Assembly: GCA_020627605.1 (NCBI GenBank)
Contig: JAHDGO010000177.1
Coordinates: 1-5,133, forward strand
Length of the DNA: 5,133 bases
Reading direction: 5' to 3'
Source of the DNA: Yoonia sp.
GTDB lineage: Bacteria > Pseudomonadota > Alphaproteobacteria > Rhodobacterales > Rhodobacteraceae
Shown here one piece after another: positions 1-5,133 of this stretch. Within the stretch, counting starts at the first letter, position 1, and each line of letters opens with the position of its first letter. The notes beneath the pieces were generated by a model. That model was not told the DNA's origin. It saw only the letters and a program-made list of their open reading frames with translations, and made no database searches. Position numbers and translations under genes: made by a program.

Positions 1-1
1 C

Positions 2-817
2 AAGCGGCTGCCAAAATACGAAGACTTTGACAAAGAGCAGGAAGGCGGCGCGAAAACGTCCGTTATCATGCCGCTGCGCTATGGTGCCAACCGCCCGCGC
101 GTCTTTGGTGTCCTGTGTCTGGAGTTCAAGCAAAGCGTAGAGCGCGTGCCGCACACCGTCAGCCGGATATCCACAATCGCCCGCGCGATTGCCAAGGCGA
201 TCTGGATATTCGAGACAACGCGCGAACAACGACAGGGGACTATCAACGCCCTGAACGCGTTGGAGCGGCGGGTCAATGAACAGCCGCGCGGCCCGGGCCT
301 GTCCAAGCCAACGGCCTTTTTTGCGTTCCCTTCAAAAGGTGATCCGGCGGTGCGTGAAATGATCCTAGAGGCAGTCGGCCGATGGCCAGACACTGTTCAC
401 TTGCAGGACTGGAGCGAGATGAACGAACCGGGTCCGATCAGTACGGAAATCACAAAGGGGATCGCAAGTGCCAGCTTTGGCATTTGCTATTTCTCCGAAC
501 CGTGCCCGGACGGCTCCAAATATCCTTACCGCGACAATCCCAATGTCCTGATCGAGGCCGGCATGATGAACAGTGCATTCCATAGTGCATCGGAAGGGAC
601 GTCACGGTGGCTTTTGGTCCGCGAAAGTCACGAGGCAAATGCGCCTTTGTCATGCGATCCACCTTTCGACATTCAGGCACAACGTTTTCTCATTGTGCCG
701 CGACGACCCGGTAAATCGGCGAAAGCCGCACCTGTTGTCGACGCCCGCGCGTTTCGGGATGCGTTGCTGGGACATCTGGAAAAGGTTTTCGGTTGCCCGC
801 CAGCTCCGGCGGGCTAG
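2..817 (+). CDS. GAF-like domain plus TIR-like/deoxyribosyltransferase-like effector protein (5' partial)
   Basis: The frame is open from base 2 with no stop, so the gene starts upstream of the window; the ATG at 68 is probably internal, because the residues before it read as the same domain. Numbering from that Met, residues 1-47 (plus about 22 before) look like the end of a GAF domain: a PLRYG strand, a VFGVLCLEF strand, then a helix rich in Ala/Ile. A linker follows (about 50-80). Residues 81-245 resemble a TIR-like or nucleoside 2-deoxyribosyltransferase-like Rossmannoid domain: first strand AFFAFPSKGDP (83-93), SFGICYFSEP (136-145), the motif NPNVLIEAGM (157-166) with candidate catalytic Glu163, and PPFDI (198-202) before a strand ending in VPRR. 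In related folds this Glu serves N-glycosidic bond cleavage of nucleotides, including NAD. I infer a ligand-gated nucleotide-acting effector, possibly in defence or stress signalling. Substrate and partners are unknown. No signal peptide or membrane segment is seen in the visible part. Confidence 0.72.
   Translation, partial: KRLPKYEDFDKEQEGGAKTSVIMPLRYGANRPRVFGVLCLEFKQSVERVPHTVSRISTIARAIAKAIWIFETTREQRQGTINALNALERRVNEQPRGPGLSKPTAFFAFPSKGDPAVREMILEAVGRWPDTVHLQDWSEMNEPGPISTEITKGIASASFGICYFSEPCPDGSKYPYRDNPNVLIEAGMMNSAFHSASEGTSRWLLVRESHEANAPLSCDPPFDIQAQRFLIVPRRPGKSAKAAPVVDARAFRDALLGHLEKVFGCPPAPAG
795..814 (+). other. Perfect 7-bp inverted repeat at the 3' end of the GAF/TIR-like gene
   Basis: GCCCGCC (795-801) and GGCGGGC (808-814) are perfect complements separated by a 6-base loop, and the TAG stop follows immediately at 815-817. 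The transcript could fold a strong GC hairpin here. No T-run follows on the plus strand, so it is not a standard intrinsic terminator. It might slow 3' exonucleases or act as a weak or factor-assisted terminator. It may also be a by-product of the Pro/Ala/Gly-rich C-terminal codons. Confidence 0.35.
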
Positions 818-895
818 GCGCCGCACCAAACTTATTGCCTGGTACACGTCACAGGGCGCGGCAATTCATCGTTTCTGGCGAAGAAAGGGAAGGAT

Positions 896-970
896 TGGCT
901 CCGACGGTAGGGATCGAACCTACGACCAATTGATTAACAGTCAACTGCTCTACCGCTGAGCTACGTCGGA
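896..970 (-). tRNA. tRNA-Asn(GUU)
   Basis: Read on the minus strand, the acceptor stem TCCGACG (970-964) pairs with CGTCGGA (906-900). The discriminator G is at 899 and CCA is encoded at 898-896. The D arm carries GCTCAGCGGTAGAGC. The anticodon stem GTTGA/TCAAT encloses loop CTGTTAA (940-934), with anticodon GTT at 938-936, which reads AAC/AAU. The T arm contains GGTTCGATCC (920-911). All four arms pair and the total length of 75 nt including CCA is normal, so this looks functional. It decodes asparagine in translation. Its 3' end points toward the GAF/TIR-like gene. Confidence 0.97.
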
Positions 971-981
971 ACACTCGCGCC

Positions 982-1010
982 CATATAGCAATGCGATTCC
1001 AGCGCGTCCA
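982..1010 (-). promoter_or_regulatory. Candidate sigma70-type promoter of tRNA-Asn
   Basis: On the minus strand, TGGACG (1010-1005) resembles the TTGACA -35 box at 4 of 6 positions. A 17-bp spacer separates it from TATATG (987-982), which matches TATAAT at 4 of 6. Transcription would start a few bases before the mature tRNA 5' end at 970, leaving a very short leader, as is common for tRNA genes. The assignment rests on position and spacing only. The MBL gene ends at 1043 on the same strand, so read-through from it is also possible. Confidence 0.45.
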
Positions 1011-1042
1011 GTGGGTTTTGTGCAGTTTCTGAGAAAGTTCTG

Positions 1043-1963
1043 TCAGCCCTGCGCGGTGTCGGAAAGGGCGAATGTTGCGGCATGTGACAGTTGCGGTGCG
1101 GCGGTGACTTTTCCCTTCCCGTAAAGGTCGATCAGATGCGCCAACACGTTGCGTTCTGCGGCAGGCAACAGGGCCGGATTCACGTCGGTATAGATCAGCG
1201 CCGTCACCGCAGGTGCTGTTGCTGGCCCTTTGGCTAACGCCGCGACGATTTGCGCCTCACGCGATTTGCGGTGTGTGATCAACCATTCAAGGCGCGCATC
1301 CGGCCGGGTGATCGGCGCGCCATGACCGGGGTAGAACACCTTTGCCGCCTCACGCTGTAACCTTGTGCAAGAGGCCATGAAATCCGTCAGATCGCCGTCA
1401 GGGGGTGAGACGAGTGAACTGGCCCATCCCATGACGTGGTCACCTGTGAAAATCGCATCGCGCCAGCGAAAACACAGGTGGTTGCCGATGTGGCCCGGTG
1501 TATGCAGCGCGGTCAGCGTCCCCCAGTCATCTGTCATCTCTTGGCCATCTTGCAGGGTCGCATCTGGCTGAAAGTCATGGTCAATCCCTTCGCCGCCCCC
1601 CACAAGACCATCCTGCGCCAGTTGTTCCATGATGGTGCTGCGCCCGGCGTGATGATCGCCGAAAGCCAGCACCGCTGCGCCCGTTGCCATGGCCAGTTTC
1701 GGCGCGAGCGGTGAATGGTCGATGTGGCTGTGTGTCAGCAGAATATGTGTGACGGTTCTGCCGCCAAGCACACGCAACAATGCATCCAGATGCGTCGCAT
1801 CGTCAGGGCCGGGGTCAATGACGGCGACGCGTCTGTCGCCCAGCACATAGGTGTTTGTGCCCCAATGGGTCATGGGCGACGGATTGGGGGCCAGCACCAT
1901 TTGCAGATTGTCCGCCAGCGTGACGGCTTGCCCGGCGGGTGGGGCAATATCATCGTCAATCAT
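1043..1963 (-). CDS. MBL-fold metallohydrolase, LACTB2-like, with C-terminal winged helix
   Basis: This is a probable cytoplasmic zinc hydrolase of the metallo-beta-lactamase superfamily. Taking the ATG at 1963 gives 306 residues. The metal-binding set is complete: THSHIDH (77-83; H78, H80, D82, H83), H158 in HTPGH, D175 in FTGDH and H214 in PGHG. Residues from about 232 (RKSREAQIV) to 286 match the winged-helix region that follows the catalytic domain in LACTB2-type proteins, which favours this subgroup over true beta-lactamases or glyoxalase II. Animal LACTB2 acts on RNA; the bacterial substrate is not known. An in-frame GTG at 1990 would add 9 residues, but the ATG is preferred: it has GGAAAG eight bases upstream, whereas the GTG has no ribosome site. 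It is divergent from the kinase gene, and no clear terminator is seen before the tRNA. Confidence 0.88.
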   Translation of the reverse strand: MIDDDIAPPAGQAVTLADNLQMVLAPNPSPMTHWGTNTYVLGDRRVAVIDPGPDDATHLDALLRVLGGRTVTHILLTHSHIDHSPLAPKLAMATGAAVLAFGDHHAGRSTIMEQLAQDGLVGGGEGIDHDFQPDATLQDGQEMTDDWGTLTALHTPGHIGNHLCFRWRDAIFTGDHVMGWASSLVSPPDGDLTDFMASCTRLQREAAKVFYPGHGAPITRPDARLEWLITHRKSREAQIVAALAKGPATAPAVTALIYTDVNPALLPAAERNVLAHLIDLYGKGKVTAAPQLSHAATFALSDTAQG

Positions 1964-1971
1964 GGCTTTTG

Positions 1972-1977
1972 CTTTCC
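1972..1977 (-). promoter_or_regulatory. Ribosome binding site deciding the MBL hydrolase start
   Basis: On the minus strand a GGAAAG element lies eight bases before the ATG at 1963-1961, a good Shine-Dalgarno spacing. The alternative GTG start at 1990-1988 is preceded by GCTAGCCGG, which offers no comparable site. This supports the shorter 306-residue protein. Confidence 0.55.
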
Positions 1978-2007
1978 GTTTGCGCTGCACCCGGCTAGCG
2001 TGCGGTC

Positions 2008-3327
2008 ATGTCGTTTGGATGGCTCAAAAACTTTATGCCACGGGGCATCTACGCCCGTGCCGCGCTGATCCTGATCTTGCCGGTTCTGCTGTTGCAACTG
2101 CTTGTCTCTGTCGTCTTTATCCAGCGCCACTTTGACGGGGTGACACGGCTGATGACAAGTGCGGTGAATATCGAACTGCGCTTTATCATCGCCACCGCAA
2201 ATGCGGCTGAGAGTGTTGATGAAGCACGTCGTGCGATTGCGCGCCTTGGCGGGCCGCTGGAAATTCGCACGGCGCTGCCTGCCGATGATGTGGCTGCGAT
2301 GGATAACAAGCCGGTTCAGGACCTCACCGGTGCGACCGTGATCGAGATCTTGCGCGACGGGATCGACGATATCATCGCTGTGTCATTGGAGGACAGACGC
2401 CGCGTTCTGGTCTGGGTCGAGACGCGGCATGGGCCGCTGAAAATGGATCTGAGCCGCAGGCGCATGTCTGCGTCGAACCCGCATCAGTTGTTGGTAATCA
2501 TGGTGGTGCTGGGCGGCGTCATGACAGCCATTGCCTATGTGTTTCTGCGTAATCAGCTACGCCCGATCAAGAGGATGGCGCGCGCGGCGGCGGATTACGG
2601 AAAAGGCCGGATCACGCCGTTCAATCCGACCGGCGCGGTAGAGGTCAGGGCCGCCGGCATGGCCTTCCTTGACATGCGCAACCGGATAGAGCGGCAGTCG
2701 CAAAGCCGCACCCTGATGCTGTCCGGTGTCAGCCACGATTTGCGCACACCGCTGACGCGGATGCGGCTGGGTCTGTCCTTGCTGGACCCCAAGGATGCGG
2801 CCCCGCTGGAACGCGACGTTGATGACATGGAACGCCTGCTGAACGCCTTTCTGGACTTTGCCCGCAGTGACGCCGCCGACAGTCTGGAGCCGACCATCCC
2901 CGCGCAGATCGTCGCAGAAGTTGTCGCGGACGCGGAACGGATGGATCAAAACGTCGTCATGGGGGCCATCGAAGGACCCGAAGAGCCGATCAGCCTGCGC
3001 CCCCTCGCCATTCGCCGTGCGCTTGACAATCTGGTCGGGAATGCCCTGCGTTACGGCACGAATGCCGAGATCGGTGTCAGCGTGACAGATCGCGCGGTGC
3101 GGTTCTGGGTCGAGGATGATGGCCCCGGTATTCCGGCCGAGAAATATGACGAGGCGCTCAGCCCTTTTGTGCGTCTTGATCCGGCGCGTAATCAGGACAA
3201 GGGCAGCGGCGTGGGCCTTGGTCTGTCAATTGTGTCTGACATTGCGCGCACCCATGGTGGTGTCCTGCGTTTGGGCAGAAGTGACCGGTTGGGTGGATTG
3301 AAGGCCGAATTGGTCCTGGCGCGGTAA
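2008..3327 (+). CDS. EnvZ-like transmembrane sensor histidine kinase
   Basis: This is an inner-membrane two-component sensor kinase that autophosphorylates on His and passes phosphate to an OmpR-type regulator. The 439 residues show TM1 at about 17-38, an extracytoplasmic sensor region at about 39-159, TM2 at about 160-181, and a HAMP linker (about 182-235, beginning RNQLRPIKRM). The H-box SHDLRTPLTR has phospho-acceptor His243. The ATPase domain has an N-box (NLVGNALRYG, 341-350, N345), G1 box DDGPGIP (370-376), F-box region SPFVRLD (385-391) and G2 box GSGVGLGLSIV (399-409). Length, order and H-box fit EnvZ-like kinases of alphaproteobacteria. The ATG at 2008 is chosen because SFGWLKNFMPRGIYARAAL looks like the usual family N-terminus; the Shine-Dalgarno is weak, and Met10 (2035) is a fallback start. 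No response regulator is adjacent, so its partner and stimulus are not shown. Confidence 0.92.
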   Translation: MSFGWLKNFMPRGIYARAALILILPVLLLQLLVSVVFIQRHFDGVTRLMTSAVNIELRFIIATANAAESVDEARRAIARLGGPLEIRTALPADDVAAMDNKPVQDLTGATVIEILRDGIDDIIAVSLEDRRRVLVWVETRHGPLKMDLSRRRMSASNPHQLLVIMVVLGGVMTAIAYVFLRNQLRPIKRMARAAADYGKGRITPFNPTGAVEVRAAGMAFLDMRNRIERQSQSRTLMLSGVSHDLRTPLTRMRLGLSLLDPKDAAPLERDVDDMERLLNAFLDFARSDAADSLEPTIPAQIVAEVVADAERMDQNVVMGAIEGPEEPISLRPLAIRRALDNLVGNALRYGTNAEIGVSVTDRAVRFWVEDDGPGIPAEKYDEALSPFVRLDPARNQDKGSGVGLGLSIVSDIARTHGGVLRLGRSDRLGGLKAELVLAR

Positions 3328-3337
3328 AGTCATTTTA

Positions 3338-3350
3338 TTTCAATATTTTA
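3338..3350 (+). promoter_or_regulatory. Candidate IHF-like site in AT-rich spacer
   Basis: The 13 bases TTTCAATATTTTA match the IHF pattern WATCAANNNNTTR at all but one defined position (T for A at position 2). It sits in a short AT-rich tract (about 3330-3352), unusual in this GC-rich window, about 20 bp upstream of the candidate -35 box of the ATP-grasp operon. It could bend DNA there or act as an UP-like element. AT-rich sequence matches this pattern readily by chance. Confidence 0.22.
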
Positions 3351-3370
3351 CCAACTCGACTGTCATCGCG

Positions 3371-3398
3371 TTGCAGTCAGGTCGCGTTCCTGTAGAGT
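3371..3398 (+). promoter_or_regulatory. Candidate promoter of the ATP-grasp/alpha-E operon
   Basis: TTGCAG (3371-3376) resembles a -35 box, and after a 16-bp spacer TAGAGT (3393-3398) resembles a -10 box. Transcription would then start close to the ATG at 3406, giving a leaderless or nearly leaderless mRNA. The same AGAG (3394-3397) could instead be a weak Shine-Dalgarno eight bases before the ATG, with the promoter further upstream. The sequence does not settle which. Confidence 0.33.
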
Positions 3399-3405
3399 CA
3401 GCGCC

Positions 3406-4830
3406 ATGAGCAAAGAGATGAATTTTTTCAATGAGATGGGCGACGGCGACAGCCCACGCGGACCATATCACGATTATCAAAGCTGGTTTTCGGGGCAAGA
3501 CAACGCCCGCCTTGCCACAAAATCAAAGGAAGCAGAGGCGTTTTTCAGGCGCACTGGCATCACCTTCAACGTCTATGGGCAGGCTGATGCAGAAGAACGG
3601 TTGATCCCGTTTGATCTGGTCCCGCGTATCCTGTCTGGGCGTGAGTGGACGAAGCTGGCCAAAGGCATTGATCAGCGGGTGCGCGCCATCAACGCCTTTC
3701 TGCATGATATCTACAACCGGCAGGAAATTCTTCGTGCGGGTGTCGTGCCGGTTGATCTGATTGCCCAGAACGAGGCGTTCCTGCCGCAGATGATCGGTTT
3801 CAGCCCGCCGGGCGACGTTTATACCCATATCGTCGGCACCGACATCGTGCGCACCGGGCCGGAAGAATTCTATGTACTGGAAGACAATGCGCGCACGCCA
3901 TCCGGTGTCAGCTATATGCTGGAAAACCGCGAAACGATGCTGCAAATGTTTCCAGAGCTGTTCAGCAAGATCAAGGTTCAGCCCGTCAGCGACTACCCCA
4001 AAAGCCTGCGCCAATCACTTGCCGCCTGCGCGCCCAAGTCAGTGACCGGGCGACCCTGCGTTGCTGTGCTGACGCCGGGGATATTCAATTCCGCCTATTT
4101 TGAGCATAGCTTTCTGGCCGACCAGATGGGCGTTGAACTCGTCGAGGGCCATGACCTGCGGGTCGTGGATGGCCATATCGCGATGCGCACGACCAAGGGC
4201 TACAAGCAGATTGATGTGCTCTATCGCCGTGTCGATGATGAGTTTCTGGACCCGCTGACCTTCAACCCGGACTCGATGCTGGGTGTGCCGGGGATCATGG
4301 ATGTTTACCGTGCCGGAAACATTACCATCGCCAACGCACCGGGCACCGGCATTGCCGATGACAAGGCGATCTATAGCTATGTCCCTGACATTGTGGAATT
4401 TTACACCGGTGAACGGGCCATCCTGAAGAACGTCGAGACCTTCCGTTGTTCCGAACCGGATATGCTGGCCTATGTGCTCGACAACCTCGGCGATCTGGTT
4501 GTGAAAGAGGTGCATGGCTCTGGCGGATACGGGATGCTGGTCGGCCCCGCCGCCAGCAAGAAAGAGATCGAGGCGTTTCGCGACAAGCTGAAGGCGCGCC
4601 CTGCCAACTATATCGCCCAGCCAACCCTGTCGCTGTCCACTGTGCCGATCTTTACCGACAGCGGTCTTGCACCACGGCATGTGGACCTGCGCCCCTTTGC
4701 ACTGATGTCGCCTGATGGCGTGAACATCACCCCCGGCGGATTGACCCGTGTGGCCCTGACAGAGGGCAGCCTGGTGGTGAACTCCAGCCAGGGTGGCGGC
4801 ACAAAAGACACTTGGATATTGGAAGACTAG
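3406..4830 (+). CDS. Circularly permuted ATP-grasp type 2 protein (DUF404/DUF407 family, COG2308)
   Basis: This is a predicted ATP-dependent carboxylate-amine ligase of the circularly permuted ATP-grasp group, probably cytoplasmic. The 474-residue length is normal for the family. Recognisable blocks, in order, are: the YHDYQSWF region near the N-terminus; HIVGTDIVRTGPEEFYVLEDN (141-161), with E159, D160 and N161 as likely nucleotide/metal-site residues, followed by ARTPSGVSYMLENR (162-175); DVLYRRVDDEFLDP (270-283); VVKEVHGSGGYGM (365-377), with Lys367 and the glycine-rich stretch as likely ATP contacts; YIAQPTLSLSTVP (402-414); HVDLRPFAL (425-433); and a C-terminal SSQGGGTKDTWIL block. The alpha-E gene follows one base after the stop, so the two are almost certainly co-transcribed. 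Family members are proposed to make an unknown amide- or peptide-linked product; no substrate can be read here. Met5 (3418) and Met11 (3436) are alternative starts. Confidence 0.92.
   Translation: MSKEMNFFNEMGDGDSPRGPYHDYQSWFSGQDNARLATKSKEAEAFFRRTGITFNVYGQADAEERLIPFDLVPRILSGREWTKLAKGIDQRVRAINAFLHDIYNRQEILRAGVVPVDLIAQNEAFLPQMIGFSPPGDVYTHIVGTDIVRTGPEEFYVLEDNARTPSGVSYMLENRETMLQMFPELFSKIKVQPVSDYPKSLRQSLAACAPKSVTGRPCVAVLTPGIFNSAYFEHSFLADQMGVELVEGHDLRVVDGHIAMRTTKGYKQIDVLYRRVDDEFLDPLTFNPDSMLGVPGIMDVYRAGNITIANAPGTGIADDKAIYSYVPDIVEFYTGERAILKNVETFRCSEPDMLAYVLDNLGDLVVKEVHGSGGYGMLVGPAASKKEIEAFRDKLKARPANYIAQPTLSLSTVPIFTDSGLAPRHVDLRPFALMSPDGVNITPGGLTRVALTEGSLVVNSSQGGGTKDTWILED
4821..4825 (+). promoter_or_regulatory. 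Ribosome binding site of the alpha-E gene inside the ATP-grasp 3' end
   Basis: GGAAG, within the last codons of the ATP-grasp gene, ends six bases before the ATG at 4832. Ribosomes finishing the upstream gene would be placed directly over this start, which suggests translational coupling and helps fix the alpha-E start. Confidence 0.55.
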
Positions 4831-4831
4831 G

Positions 4832-5133
4832 ATGCTGGGAAAAACCGCTGGTGGTCTTTATTGGATGTTCCGGTCGCTGGAGCGCGCGGAGAATACCGCG
4901 CGTCTGGTAGAGGCCGGGTTTCGAATTGCGCTGACCCGGTCATCCGGGACAGAGGCTGAATGGAGATCGGTCATCATCACCTCCGCCGGACAGGCGGCTT
5001 TTGAGGCGAAGTACGACGCCTATACCGATGAAAATGTAGTCGATTTCCTATTGCGCGATACAGAAAACCCCAGCTCTGTTCTGTCTGTCATCAAATCAGC
5101 ACGCGACAACGCGCGGCTGACACGCACAGGCCT
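4832..5133 (+). CDS. Alpha-E domain protein (DUF403 family, COG2307), 3' partial
   Basis: The first 100 codons are present and the gene runs off the window. The N-terminus MLGKTAGGLYWMFRSLERAE and the following NTARLVEAGFRIALTR match the typical opening of alpha-E proteins (LYW-x5-LERAENTARL). Residues 75-97 (DFLLRDTENPSSVLSVIKSA onward into RDN) carry the conserved NPSS...AR-x-NAR block. The family is all-helical, rich in conserved Glu/Arg, and usually about 300 residues, so roughly two thirds is missing. Its gene nearly always sits beside the circularly permuted ATP-grasp gene, as here with one base between them, implying a shared pathway or complex; its own biochemical activity is not established. 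A transglutaminase-like protein gene is a common next neighbour, but lies outside this window if present. Confidence 0.92.
   Translation, partial: MLGKTAGGLYWMFRSLERAENTARLVEAGFRIALTRSSGTEAEWRSVIITSAGQAAFEAKYDAYTDENVVDFLLRDTENPSSVLSVIKSARDNARLTRTG

Noticed and set aside
68..70. ATG at 68 as the true start of the GAF/TIR-like gene.
   Set aside because: The frame is open to the window edge, and the residues before this Met continue a GAF-like strand, so the Met is most likely internal.
818..895. A possible intrinsic terminator for the tRNA or the GAF/TIR-like gene.
   Set aside because: Only a short CCTG/CAGG pairing and a pyrimidine-rich stretch are present; there is no stable stem followed by a T-run on either strand.
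573..959. A plus-strand open frame that runs across the end of the GAF/TIR-like gene and into the tRNA.
   Set aside because: It overlaps a better-supported frame and ends in antisense tRNA sequence; its last residues are simply the translated tRNA complement.
1043..1963. Annotation of the hydrolase as a beta-lactamase resistance gene.
   Set aside because: The C-terminal winged helix and lack of a signal peptide point to a LACTB2-like cytoplasmic hydrolase, not a periplasmic antibiotic-degrading enzyme.
3523..4014. A 163-codon minus-strand open frame.
   Set aside because: It is antisense to conserved ATP-grasp blocks with no domain, start signal or operon context of its own.
4039..4680. A 213-codon minus-strand open frame.
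   Set aside because: It lies wholly inside the well-recognised ATP-grasp gene on the opposite strand, its protein is a low-complexity mix without a recognisable domain, and such antisense frames are expected in GC-rich coding DNA.
1..5133. CRISPR array, IS element or long repeats.
   Set aside because: No regularly spaced repeats, transposase-like frame or terminal inverted repeats were seen.

Overview
The window reads as chromosomal DNA of an alphaproteobacterium, most likely a Rhodobacteraceae/Roseobacter-type organism. This rests on high GC content, G/C-rich third codon positions, weak Shine-Dalgarno sequences, and the character of three proteins recognised by family pattern: an EnvZ-like sensor kinase, a LACTB2-like metallohydrolase, and an ATP-grasp/alpha-E pair. 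The lineage call comes from pattern recognition, not a search.

Layout, left to right. (1) Positions 2-817 (+) hold the 3' part of a gene whose start lies outside the window. Its product has the end of a GAF-like sensory domain followed by a TIR-like/nucleoside-deoxyribosyltransferase-like domain with an NPNV-x2-E-x-G motif. (2) A tRNA-Asn(GUU) with an encoded CCA lies at 896-970 (-), with a plausible promoter at 982-1010. Its 3' end faces the GAF/TIR-like gene. (3) A metallo-beta-lactamase-fold hydrolase with a C-terminal winged helix runs 1043-1963 (-). (4) Divergently, only 44 bp away, an EnvZ-type histidine kinase runs 2008-3327 (+). (5) After a 78-bp AT-rich spacer with candidate promoter elements comes an apparent operon: a circularly permuted ATP-grasp protein (3406-4830, +) followed one base later by an alpha-E domain protein (4832 to the window end, +, truncated).

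How the genes relate. The ATP-grasp and alpha-E genes form a conserved pair that comparative genomics has linked to predicted amide-bond or peptide synthesis, often with a transglutaminase-like protease and an Anbu-type proteasome-like protease downstream. The product has not been established. The histidine kinase has no response regulator beside it here. The GAF/TIR-like gene is the most unusual item: its architecture suggests a ligand-gated nucleotide- or NAD-acting effector, and it sits on the side of the tRNA gene where integrated islands usually lie. No integrase, second tRNA-end copy, IS element or CRISPR array is visible. No gene-free stretch exceeds 300 bases; the longest gaps are about 70-80 bp.
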